Below, piece by piece: positions 1 to 6,346 of a stretch of DNA of 12,028 nt. The notes below the pieces were generated by a model, which saw nothing but the letters and a program-made list of their open reading frames with translations, did no database searches and was not told where the DNA came from. The position numbers and the translations under genes are program-made. Numbering within the stretch: position 1 is the first letter of the stretch; the number at the start of each line of letters is the position of its first letter. The stretch covers positions 1-12,028 of the forward strand of contig JBMOHS010000125.1 of NCBI GenBank assembly GCA_049317725.1. The letters are read 5' to 3'. This DNA is from CAIOZW01 sp049317725. GTDB lineage: Bacteria; Acidobacteriota; Blastocatellia; RBC074.

Positions 1-14
1 CCCCCCACCCATTG

Positions 15-2654
15 CTAGGCTTTGCGCTGCGGGGCTCTCGAGTCCTCCTCCGCGAAGCGTCTCCGGATGCGCGTGGTGCGAACCAGTTCGTCTCCCACCT
101 CACGGATCTTGAGGGTCAGATCCCGGTCGAGCGTCTCCCGTTCGAGGAACCGTTCGACCACCTGCCGTGCCTCCTCTCCCGTCTGTCCCCCCAGGAAGTG
201 GTTGAGCCAAGCCAGGACAAAGAAGATCTTCCGTTCGCGCTTGAGGCGTGGAAGGGCACGGAGGGCCTCTTCGAGGTAGGGCAGGGTGAGGTTCGCCTGA
301 TGCGGGAGGTGAAAGAAGGGGAGGCTTCCCTCGATCCAGTCTTCCGGAATCGAGGGGTTGTGGCTGACGTAATCGGCAAAGTAGCGCCGCTTCGTCGAGG
401 GATCAGGGCGGGCGGCCCCGATGAGGTAGGCCTGTTTTACGGCATCATCGGATCGGTCGCGACGCATCTCTTCCGCGAGGAGCCGTTCGGCGTCAGGATC
501 GCTGTGGGCGAGCAGACCGGCGAGGAGTCTCCAGCGGTCGAATGGGCGAATCTCGATGCCGGGGGGCGGTTGTCGACCACCCAGGAGGGCTTTCAATCGC
601 TCCCGGCCAGCCGTCGATCTGGTGAGCAACCGGAACGAGCGGAAGTAGAGGATCCGTGCATTCACCGTTGGTGCGTTCATCATCCCGGCGGCCCATTGTG
701 CCTCAATGCGGTTGAGCCACCTCGTCTGCTGCGCGGGGGAGAGGTAGCGTTGCCAGGCTCGGCCAACCCGCTCGATGAGGCTTTCGAGGAGGTCCTCGTC
801 CGACTCCTGGGGGGCCGCCCGCAGGACGAGTCGGAGATACTCTTCCGGGGCCATCTCCGCCTCTCGCACCGCTTCCCAGAGCGCTCCCCAGAGAAGGGTT
901 CGCAGAAATGGATCCCCGATCGTCGGCAGGTCGTCCGTCACTGCCGCCCGGCTCTTCGCGTCGAGCAGAAAGAGCCCGTATCCGTAATCTCCGTCATTGG
1001 CGAAGAGGAAGCGGGGACAAGACGGGCGCTCTGCCCCTCTGACGACGACTTGGCGTTCTGTCAGTCGCACGCGACGCCGGTGTTGGGTCCCATCTGCCGT
1101 GGCGATCAGCAGTTGGGTCTCGATCGGCCACTGGCGCCCCTCTCCCAGCGGGTCGGCTTGGCGGACGACCACTTCGGAGAGCGTTCCCTCCTCGCATCTC
1201 CACTCGACCTCGATTCGCGGCATGCCCCGCTCCCGGATCCAGGCCCGTGCCCAATGGGCGAGGGACTCCTCTGACCCCTCTTCGAAGCACCGGATGAGAT
1301 CTTCCCAAGTGGCGTTGGCGTAGGCATAACGCTCGACAAATCGTCGCACTCCCAGGCGGAAAGGCTCTTCGCCGAGGCGGTAACAGAGCGCCCGGAGGAG
1401 GCCGGGGGCCTTCTGGTAGACGATTGCGCCATAGGCCGATTTCGCATCTTTGAGGTTGTCGATCTGTTGAAAGATGGGTGTCGTTCCAGGGCTTCCGTCG
1501 ATGGTGTAGGCGGACGGCTTGTGGGTCAGGTAGAACCGCTTCCAGATCTGCTCGGCGGGTAACCCGAGCGGCTGGAGTTCCGCCATGGTCCGGTAGGCCA
1601 TGTAGTTGGCGAAGCCCTCTTTGAGCCAGAGATCGTCGAACCAGCGCATGGTGACGAGGTCGCCGAACCACTGATGGACCAGTTCGTGGAGCACCAGCGC
1701 CGCCCGGTTGAGGAGGTCTCCCCGGGTCGGCGTCGACCGGAAGAGAATCGCATCTTCACGAAGGAAGGTCGCTCCCGCATGCTCCATTCCACCGTAGGGA
1801 AAGCCCGGCAGCAGGACTTGGTCGTATTTGGAGAACGGGAAACGGTGTCCAAAGTAATTGGCCAAGTACCCCATCCCTCCCACGGTCAGTTCGCGCAGCG
1901 TCGGCCACTCCTGGCGTGCCCGCGCGGCCTGTGACCCACGGACGTGCAAGCGGAGTGGAAAGGGACTTTCACCTTCGCCGAGCGTGACAAAAGGACCGGC
2001 AGCAAAGGCGAAGAGATAGCTGCTGATCGGTTCTGTCTCCGCAAAGCGGTGGCGACCGGGCGGGTCTCCCTCCGCCGCATCGATTCGCGCTCCATTGGCA
2101 ATCACTGACCAGTCTTCCGGCCCGTCGACGATCAGCGTGAACCGTCCCTTCAGGTCTGGCTGGTCGAAGCAGGGGAAGAGCAGGCTGGCGTCCATGGGAA
2201 CCAGCAAGGAGTAGACATAGACGCTTCCATCCTCGCGATCCTGATAGCGGAGCAAGGGGCGCCCGGCCGCCGCCATCCGCGTGCGGAACCCCAACCGGAT
2301 CCGATTCCGCCCAGTTGTCAAATGGGAGGCGTCGACGAAGAGGTGTCCATTGAGTTGGCGGAGCGGTCCCGCCTCCCATCCATTGACGAGTGGCGAGCCA
2401 AGAAGGGTTCCCTCGATCGGGTTCCCTTTTCCATCCAGATCGCGGAAATCGAGGAGCAGCGGGGCGAGAGGGGCTTCGCGCAAGTCGAACTGAAGTTCGA
2501 CCTCACCGTCGACCGACAGGTCCTGCTTCCCTTTCCCGAGTCGAAGCGAGATGGTGTAGGCGAGGTTCTGGATCAAAGCGGCCCGGTGGCGAGCCAATTC
2601 GCGGGAGACCCCGTATGCCAGCCGTTCAGCGGGTAGACCATCGATCTCTTCCAT
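15..2654 (-). CDS. M1 family zinc aminopeptidase (gluzincin, ERAP1-like C-terminus)
   Basis: An 879-residue metallo-aminopeptidase predicted to remove N-terminal residues from peptides. The catalytic core is plain: exopeptidase motif GGMEH at residues 288-292, zinc site HELVH at 323-327, third ligand E346 in WLKEGFAN, so HEXXH-X18-E is intact. Y413 in VYQKAP sits where the transition-state tyrosine of M1 enzymes is expected. Residues 1-230 form the N-terminal beta domain, and about 540-865 resemble the helical ERAP1-like C-terminal domain, with the FANDGDYGYGLF entry motif. The length is normal for the family. The start is fixed by GGGAGGAGG four bases upstream of the ATG. No signal peptide or membrane segment is visible, so I infer a cytoplasmic enzyme involved in peptide turnover. 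The start lies 29 bp inside the end of the upstream NHL-M23 gene, which implies co-transcription and probably translational coupling. GAMEN appears here as GGMEH, probably a clade feature. The family is certain; the substrate preference is unknown. Confidence 0.96.
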   Translation of the reverse strand: MEEIDGLPAERLAYGVSRELARHRAALIQNLAYTISLRLGKGKQDLSVDGEVELQFDLREAPLAPLLLDFRDLDGKGNPIEGTLLGSPLVNGWEAGPLRQLNGHLFVDASHLTTGRNRIRLGFRTRMAAAGRPLLRYQDREDGSVYVYSLLVPMDASLLFPCFDQPDLKGRFTLIVDGPEDWSVIANGARIDAAEGDPPGRHRFAETEPISSYLFAFAAGPFVTLGEGESPFPLRLHVRGSQAARARQEWPTLRELTVGGMGYLANYFGHRFPFSKYDQVLLPGFPYGGMEHAGATFLREDAILFRSTPTRGDLLNRAALVLHELVHQWFGDLVTMRWFDDLWLKEGFANYMAYRTMAELQPLGLPAEQIWKRFYLTHKPSAYTIDGSPGTTPIFQQIDNLKDAKSAYGAIVYQKAPGLLRALCYRLGEEPFRLGVRRFVERYAYANATWEDLIRCFEEGSEESLAHWARAWIRERGMPRIEVEWRCEEGTLSEVVVRQADPLGEGRQWPIETQLLIATADGTQHRRRVRLTERQVVVRGAERPSCPRFLFANDGDYGYGLFLLDAKSRAAVTDDLPTIGDPFLRTLLWGALWEAVREAEMAPEEYLRLVLRAAPQESDEDLLESLIERVGRAWQRYLSPAQQTRWLNRIEAQWAAGMMNAPTVNARILYFRSFRLLTRSTAGRERLKALLGGRQPPPGIEIRPFDRWRLLAGLLAHSDPDAERLLAEEMRRDRSDDAVKQAYLIGAARPDPSTKRRYFADYVSHNPSIPEDWIEGSLPFFHLPHQANLTLPYLEEALRALPRLKRERKIFFVLAWLNHFLGGQTGEEARQVVERFLERETLDRDLTLKIREVGDELVRTTRIRRRFAEEDSRAPQRKA

Positions 2655-4815
2655 CGTTCCTCCTCCCGTCTTGTCTGGCCTCTCCTTCGGGGTCGGCAGG
2701 GGACGGTCTCTTCTCCAAGGTCACCTCTTGACGGGCTTGGTTGCCCGCCTGGTCTTCGGCCAAGATTCGCAATCGGTAGATTCCAGGGGCCCACGCGTCT
2801 GTCTCCAGAAAGGCCTCGCGGGCCAATCCGTGACGGACTTGATTCGTCACAATATAGTCGAAGATGGTGCGACCGGAATAGCCCGCTTGGCTTCCCTCGG
2901 CATAGGCTATCCCCACCGCTTCCGGGTCGTCGGGAAGACGATCGAAGAGCAGGTTGAAGACGGGGGAGGGCTGGGACGCAATCGGGGCACCATCGGCGTG
3001 GACGACCTGATAGCCGAGCCGGTAGAGGCCCAGTCGGCGATCGCGTCGGGTCCCATCGACCTGGTCGTAGGCGCGGACGACGATGCGCAAGCGGCGCGGG
3101 ACGGCGATCGGCTCTCTTCGCCCAGCACGCGGTGAGTGGTCGTGGAGGGGAGTTGAGGTCTCGTCGGTCAAGCGGATCCGCTCGATGACGGGTGGGGTGG
3201 TGTCTCTCAACCCGGGAAGGGGGACGACCAGCAGCGCATTCAGCTCCGCCCCGGAGGGTCCCGCGTTGAGATGGAGATGGCTCGCCCGATTGAGCGTCCC
3301 GATCGGTTGGCCAGCTTTGATGATCGTGCCACGCCGCAGGCGAATCGCCCGGACCCGCCCCTTCTCATCGCGATCGAACCGCCACGCCCCACCCGTTCCT
3401 CCATCGAGGGGGCGGTCGGCAGCGTCCCTCCCCACCCGCAAATGGACGTACTCGAAGTGGGGCAGACGGACGCGCTCACTCGTCTCTCCGACACCGATGA
3501 CGGCGAGCGGCCGCGCGACCCGCTCGGTGACCAGGGCGTGGACGGTCTCTCCGATCGGTCCTGGGATGTCGAGGCCCGCGTGGAACCACGCCTCCCGGTC
3601 CATCCCCTGCTCCCCCCGGATCTCGCCAAGCACACCAGCGATATCGCGTGGTGCCTCCGGTGGGTGGTAGGGCCAGCGCGGGGCTACCTGTTGCCGCAGT
3701 TCGCTTGCCTCCAGCCGTGCCTGCCTGGGATCGAGTTCTTTGCCCCGCGGGTCCCCTTCCGGGGTGATGACCCGGATCAGCCCATTTCCCATATCGGCGA
3801 CGACGAACCGTCCTGGGCCAAGTCTTGCCAGCCCGGCCGGTTGATTGAACCGGGCCTGGTCGAGCCGGCCCTCTGCTCGGCCAGGCCGCCCGGCGAGCCC
3901 GGCGATCGTCTCGACCCGGGGACTCTCTCCCAGGTGGAGGCGGCGAATCGTTGCGCCACCGTGGTCGGCTACCCAGACGCTCCCATCCCGGTCCGCCGTC
4001 AGCCCGATCGGCTCGGCAAATGATGCACTGGCCAGCGGACCATCGCGCACGACCCCTTCTCCCGATCCCGCGAGGACCTCAACCTGCCCGTCTGCGGTCC
4101 GGCGCAGGATCCGGTGCTGCCCCGTGTCCGCGATCAGCAGGGAACCGCTCCAGAGCCGATCCTCTCCTGCTCCCCCCGACGTTGACCCGAGCGGGAGAAC
4201 GGCACACGGTGTGTCGAGCAGCCCCCCGTCTCCCCGCACCAATGTTCGAACCTGCCCGTCCGTGGCGAGCACCCGAATCCGGTTGTTGTAGGTGTCGGCA
4301 ACATAGATCGTTCCGTCCTCTCCGACCGCCACCCCGACAGGCCCGTTGAAAGTGGCCTCTCCCCAACTCCCATCGGCCTCTCCCCAGGTGCCGGGTCGCC
4401 CCGCCAAGGTCTTCCAAGCCCCCGTCGTCGGGTCGACGCTGATGATCGTGTGCGCTCCCGTGTGGGCGACGATCAGCCGCCCTCCCTTCGCGTCGACGGC
4501 GATTCCGGAGGGCGTCTCCAGCCCGGAACTGAGCCGAACGGATGGTCCATCGGCGGGCACCCGGTAGATCGCTCCCGTCACACTCTCCGAGTAATAGACG
4601 GTACCCTCCCCATCGACGGCGATGCCGAAGGGTTGGTAGGCCGCACGCCGGGGGCTCTCCCCCGGACCGGCCACGCTCAACGTTGCGACTCGTCCGGGAA
4701 TCGATGGGCGCCACCTCTCCCACACCTCTTCCCAACTCCACCCCGCTTGCCAGAATTGGAAGAGGATCACGCCGATTCCACCTGCCGCCACCAAGAAGAT
4801 CAATCGTTTGCCCAT
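2626..4815 (-). CDS. Exported NHL-propeller protein fused to an M23 (LytM-like) peptidase domain
   Basis: A 729-residue protein. Residues 4-20 are a hydrophobic signal peptide or anchor after MGKR, with no lipobox cysteine, so the rest should face the periplasm or cell exterior. Residues about 58-355 contain six NHL-type repeats (such as PVGVAVGEDGTIYVADTYNN near 159-178), enough for a six-bladed propeller. After a charged linker, residues about 405-530 match an M23 zinc peptidase: HAGLD (H412, D416), YVHL (H458), IIKAGQPIGT and HLHL (H513, H515). These are the zinc ligands and catalytic histidines of LytM-type endopeptidases, which cut peptidoglycan cross-links or glycine-rich peptides. A TPPVIERI segment at 540 opens a C-terminal Ig-like region, as in some other M23 proteins. 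The first third of the M23 core is separated from the rest by a charged insert of about 30 residues. No strong Shine-Dalgarno precedes the ATG (GGAG lies 13 bases away), so the start is likely but not certain. The cleaved bond is unknown, and a non-catalytic binding role is possible. Confidence 0.88.
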   Translation of the reverse strand: MGKRLIFLVAAGGIGVILFQFWQAGWSWEEVWERWRPSIPGRVATLSVAGPGESPRRAAYQPFGIAVDGEGTVYYSESVTGAIYRVPADGPSVRLSSGLETPSGIAVDAKGGRLIVAHTGAHTIISVDPTTGAWKTLAGRPGTWGEADGSWGEATFNGPVGVAVGEDGTIYVADTYNNRIRVLATDGQVRTLVRGDGGLLDTPCAVLPLGSTSGGAGEDRLWSGSLLIADTGQHRILRRTADGQVEVLAGSGEGVVRDGPLASASFAEPIGLTADRDGSVWVADHGGATIRRLHLGESPRVETIAGLAGRPGRAEGRLDQARFNQPAGLARLGPGRFVVADMGNGLIRVITPEGDPRGKELDPRQARLEASELRQQVAPRWPYHPPEAPRDIAGVLGEIRGEQGMDREAWFHAGLDIPGPIGETVHALVTERVARPLAVIGVGETSERVRLPHFEYVHLRVGRDAADRPLDGGTGGAWRFDRDEKGRVRAIRLRRGTIIKAGQPIGTLNRASHLHLNAGPSGAELNALLVVPLPGLRDTTPPVIERIRLTDETSTPLHDHSPRAGRREPIAVPRRLRIVVRAYDQVDGTRRDRRLGLYRLGYQVVHADGAPIASQPSPVFNLLFDRLPDDPEAVGIAYAEGSQAGYSGRTIFDYIVTNQVRHGLAREAFLETDAWAPGIYRLRILAEDQAGNQARQEVTLEKRPSPADPEGEARQDGRRNDGRDRWSTR
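2655..2667 (-). promoter_or_regulatory. Strong Shine-Dalgarno of the M1 aminopeptidase gene
   Basis: Read on the minus strand this is GGGAGGAGGAACG directly before the ATG at 2654. The purine run closely matches the anti-Shine-Dalgarno sequence with a short spacer. It lies inside the last codons of the upstream gene, so it fixes the M1 start and would let ribosomes finishing the NHL-M23 frame reinitiate. Confidence 0.85.
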
Positions 4816-4911
4816 AGCGCCAAGTCTACTCCGAAATCGCCAACCGCGAGAAGGCTTCCGCTCCTGCCACCCCCTCCACCCCTGCCTGTTTCTTGGCTTT
4901 GATCGTCATGC

Positions 4912-4940
4912 TGGACATTTCCCCGTGTGGCCTCTACTAT
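4912..4940 (+). promoter_or_regulatory. Putative sigma-70 promoter for the 89-residue gene
   Basis: TGGACA at 4912-4917 (5 of 6 to the -35 consensus) and TACTAT at 4935-4940 (4 of 6 to the -10 consensus) are separated by exactly 17 bases. Transcription would begin near 4947, giving a leader of roughly 28 bases that contains the Shine-Dalgarno at 4964. The region lies between divergent genes, where a promoter is expected. No operator palindrome is evident. Confidence 0.5.
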
Positions 4941-4963
4941 CTGTCTTTTGTCAGAAATGGGAA

Positions 4964-4968
4964 AGGAG
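4964..4968 (+). promoter_or_regulatory. Shine-Dalgarno deciding the start at 4975
   Basis: AGGAG is followed by six bases and then the ATG at 4975. It supports that start over an in-frame GTG at 4927, which has no such site and would lie upstream of the predicted transcription start. Confidence 0.75.
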
Positions 4969-4974
4969 TCCAAA

Positions 4975-5244
4975 ATGGCGAGAGGTTGGGAAAGCAAAGC
5001 CGTCGAACAGCAGGTCGAAGAGGCCAGTGGACAGTCCGTGTTGGGGGCGCCCCAGGTGCAGGTACCAGTCGAGCCAGCGCACGAGGATCCCGAGCATCGC
5101 CACCGGGTTCAGAGCCTGACTCTTGTCCAGAGTCAAGTCCGCGAACAGCTTCAGAACGCCCGATCTGTCTCTCAACGGCAGATGCTGCAGCAGCGTCTCC
5201 GCGCGATCGAGGCCGATCTCGAAGCTGTCCGGAATGGCCATTGA
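4975..5244 (+). CDS. Small conserved MARGWESK-type protein, function unknown
   Basis: An 89-residue soluble protein beginning MARGWESKAVEQQ. A glutamine- and proline-rich middle (residues about 18-42) is followed by an amphipathic, probably coiled-coil or helical-hairpin tail (about 46-88: VQSQVREQLQ, QRQMLQQRLRAIEADLEAV). I recall a family of similar length in Acidobacteriota with the same MARGWESK start and the same arginine/leucine-rich helical end, to which no function has been assigned. No signal peptide, membrane segment or metal site is visible. The start is supported by AGGAG six bases upstream and by a promoter-like pair 17 bases apart. The YihY-family gene begins 73 bp downstream on the same strand, with no obvious terminator between, so the two may share a transcript. 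An antisense frame covers the same DNA but lacks these signals. That it is a gene is likely; its role is unknown. Confidence 0.8.
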   Translation: MARGWESKAVEQQVEEASGQSVLGAPQVQVPVEPAHEDPEHRHRVQSLTLVQSQVREQLQNARSVSQRQMLQQRLRAIEADLEAVRNGH

Positions 5245-5317
5245 TCTTCTGGGGAATCGATGACGATCTGGGCAGGGGGACGCTCGACCCCTCCTGCGAC
5301 GCGATCCCGTCTCGTTT

Positions 5318-6310
5318 ATGGACACGACGACTCTGCCTGAGCCGCGCCAGCCGAACCCTCCTTCCCGCCGCGGACGTCTCCTCTATTACGTCCAGGGAAG
5401 CTGGGCCTTCTTTCGGCGGATGTGGCCATCGATCTATGATCTGACAACCACTGAGGCCTACGTCAGCGCTTCGGCGATTGCCTTCAACGTCCTCCTCTCC
5501 TTCTTCTCCTTTCTTGTTCTCATCGGGAGTCTGCTGGTCAATGTGTTTCATTGGCAGCGTGGCTACGAGACCTTCTACCTGTTGCTGCGTTCCTTGGTGC
5601 CGAAGGAGTCCTCCCAGATCTTCTGGAGTCTCGATCGGGTGACCCTCGGGCCCGGGGGGAAGGCGACGGTCGTCTCATTCGCCCTGCTGACCTTCTCTTC
5701 GATGGGGATCTTCCAGCCGATCGAGATGGCCTTCAATCGGGCGTGGGGGTTTCGCGAGCGCGGCGTCGTTCGGCAATACCTCGTCTATCTGGCCCTGGTC
5801 GGCGGTTGCGCCGTCATCCTGCTGCTGGCGATCGCCCTCGGCAGCTTCTACAATGCCGCCTTGGAGTCGGTCTCGACCAGCCTCGAGGCGCGGGCGTGGG
5901 CCTTCCGTTTCATCGGGCCAATCATCTCCATCCCATTTCTGGTTGCCCTCATCTTCCTCATCTACTATGTCGTCCCCAATGGGCGCATTGAGGCCGGAAA
6001 GCTGGTCTTTCCGTCGGTGGCCATGGCGCTGCTCTGGGTACTGATGACACTGCTCTTCCGGGTCGCCCTCCCCCTGCTCGACTTCGAGGAGGCCTATCAC
6101 CAATTGGCGACGTTGATGGCGCTGGTGACCTGGGTCTTCATCTCCTCCTACCTGCTGCTGCTCGGCGCTCACTTGACGACCCGACAGGTCTTGCCAAGCG
6201 CCTGGAGCGGAGATCTGCCCTTCTTCCGCCGTCGATCGGCAGTGCCGGAGAGAGAAGAGCCCGTCACGCCGGTGGCCTCGAAGAATCCATCCAAGTCGCC
6301 TTCCCCCTGA
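5318..6310 (+). CDS. YihY/BrkB (UPF0761) family inner-membrane protein
   Basis: A 330-residue polytopic membrane protein. Hydrophobic segments lie at about residues 50-75, 112-132, 153-177, 197-218, 229-250 and 262-284, the six-helix pattern of this family. Family landmarks are an AFNRAWG stretch before helix 3, YYVVPNGRIEAGKL between helices 4 and 5, and the closing LLLGAHLT at the end of helix 6. The N-terminus and the proline/serine-rich C-terminus are hydrophilic. The family was once labelled ribonuclease BN, a name now known to be wrong for it; a transport or envelope role is assumed but unproven. The ATG at 5318 is the first usable start after an in-frame stop at 5261, yet it has no clear Shine-Dalgarno, so translation may be weak or depend on the upstream small gene. 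It ends 36 bp from the convergent giant gene. Family assignment is firm, function open. Confidence 0.94.
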   Translation: MDTTTLPEPRQPNPPSRRGRLLYYVQGSWAFFRRMWPSIYDLTTTEAYVSASAIAFNVLLSFFSFLVLIGSLLVNVFHWQRGYETFYLLLRSLVPKESSQIFWSLDRVTLGPGGKATVVSFALLTFSSMGIFQPIEMAFNRAWGFRERGVVRQYLVYLALVGGCAVILLLAIALGSFYNAALESVSTSLEARAWAFRFIGPIISIPFLVALIFLIYYVVPNGRIEAGKLVFPSVAMALLWVLMTLLFRVALPLLDFEEAYHQLATLMALVTWVFISSYLLLLGAHLTTRQVLPSAWSGDLPFFRRRSAVPEREEPVTPVASKNPSKSPSP

Positions 6311-6346
6311 AAAACACGCTCTCCGTCGCTTCCAAGGGATGGATCG

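Noticed and set aside
12..1274. A 420-codon plus-strand frame antisense to the M1 gene
   Set aside because: It mirrors a clearly functional M1 coding region. High GC leaves long open antisense frames, and its translation has no recognisable domain.
4862..4888. G-rich tract on the minus strand in the leader of the NHL-M23 gene, possible G-quadruplex
   Set aside because: Only two runs reach three or more G; the rest are GG. In a high-GC genome this is too weak to call a structure.
4927..4974. A 16-codon GTG-started extension of the small gene
   Set aside because: The GTG has no Shine-Dalgarno and lies within the predicted promoter, upstream of the likely transcription start. The ATG at 4975 has a well-placed AGGAG and restores the MARGWESK start.
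4951..5325. A 124-codon minus-strand frame between the NHL-M23 and YihY genes
   Set aside because: It overlaps the 89-residue plus-strand gene almost fully. The plus-strand frame has a promoter pair, a Shine-Dalgarno and a recognisable N-terminal motif; this one has none of these.
6311..6346. Possible bidirectional terminator between the convergent YihY and giant genes
   Set aside because: I could find no stable GC hairpin followed by a T run in this 36-bp gap.
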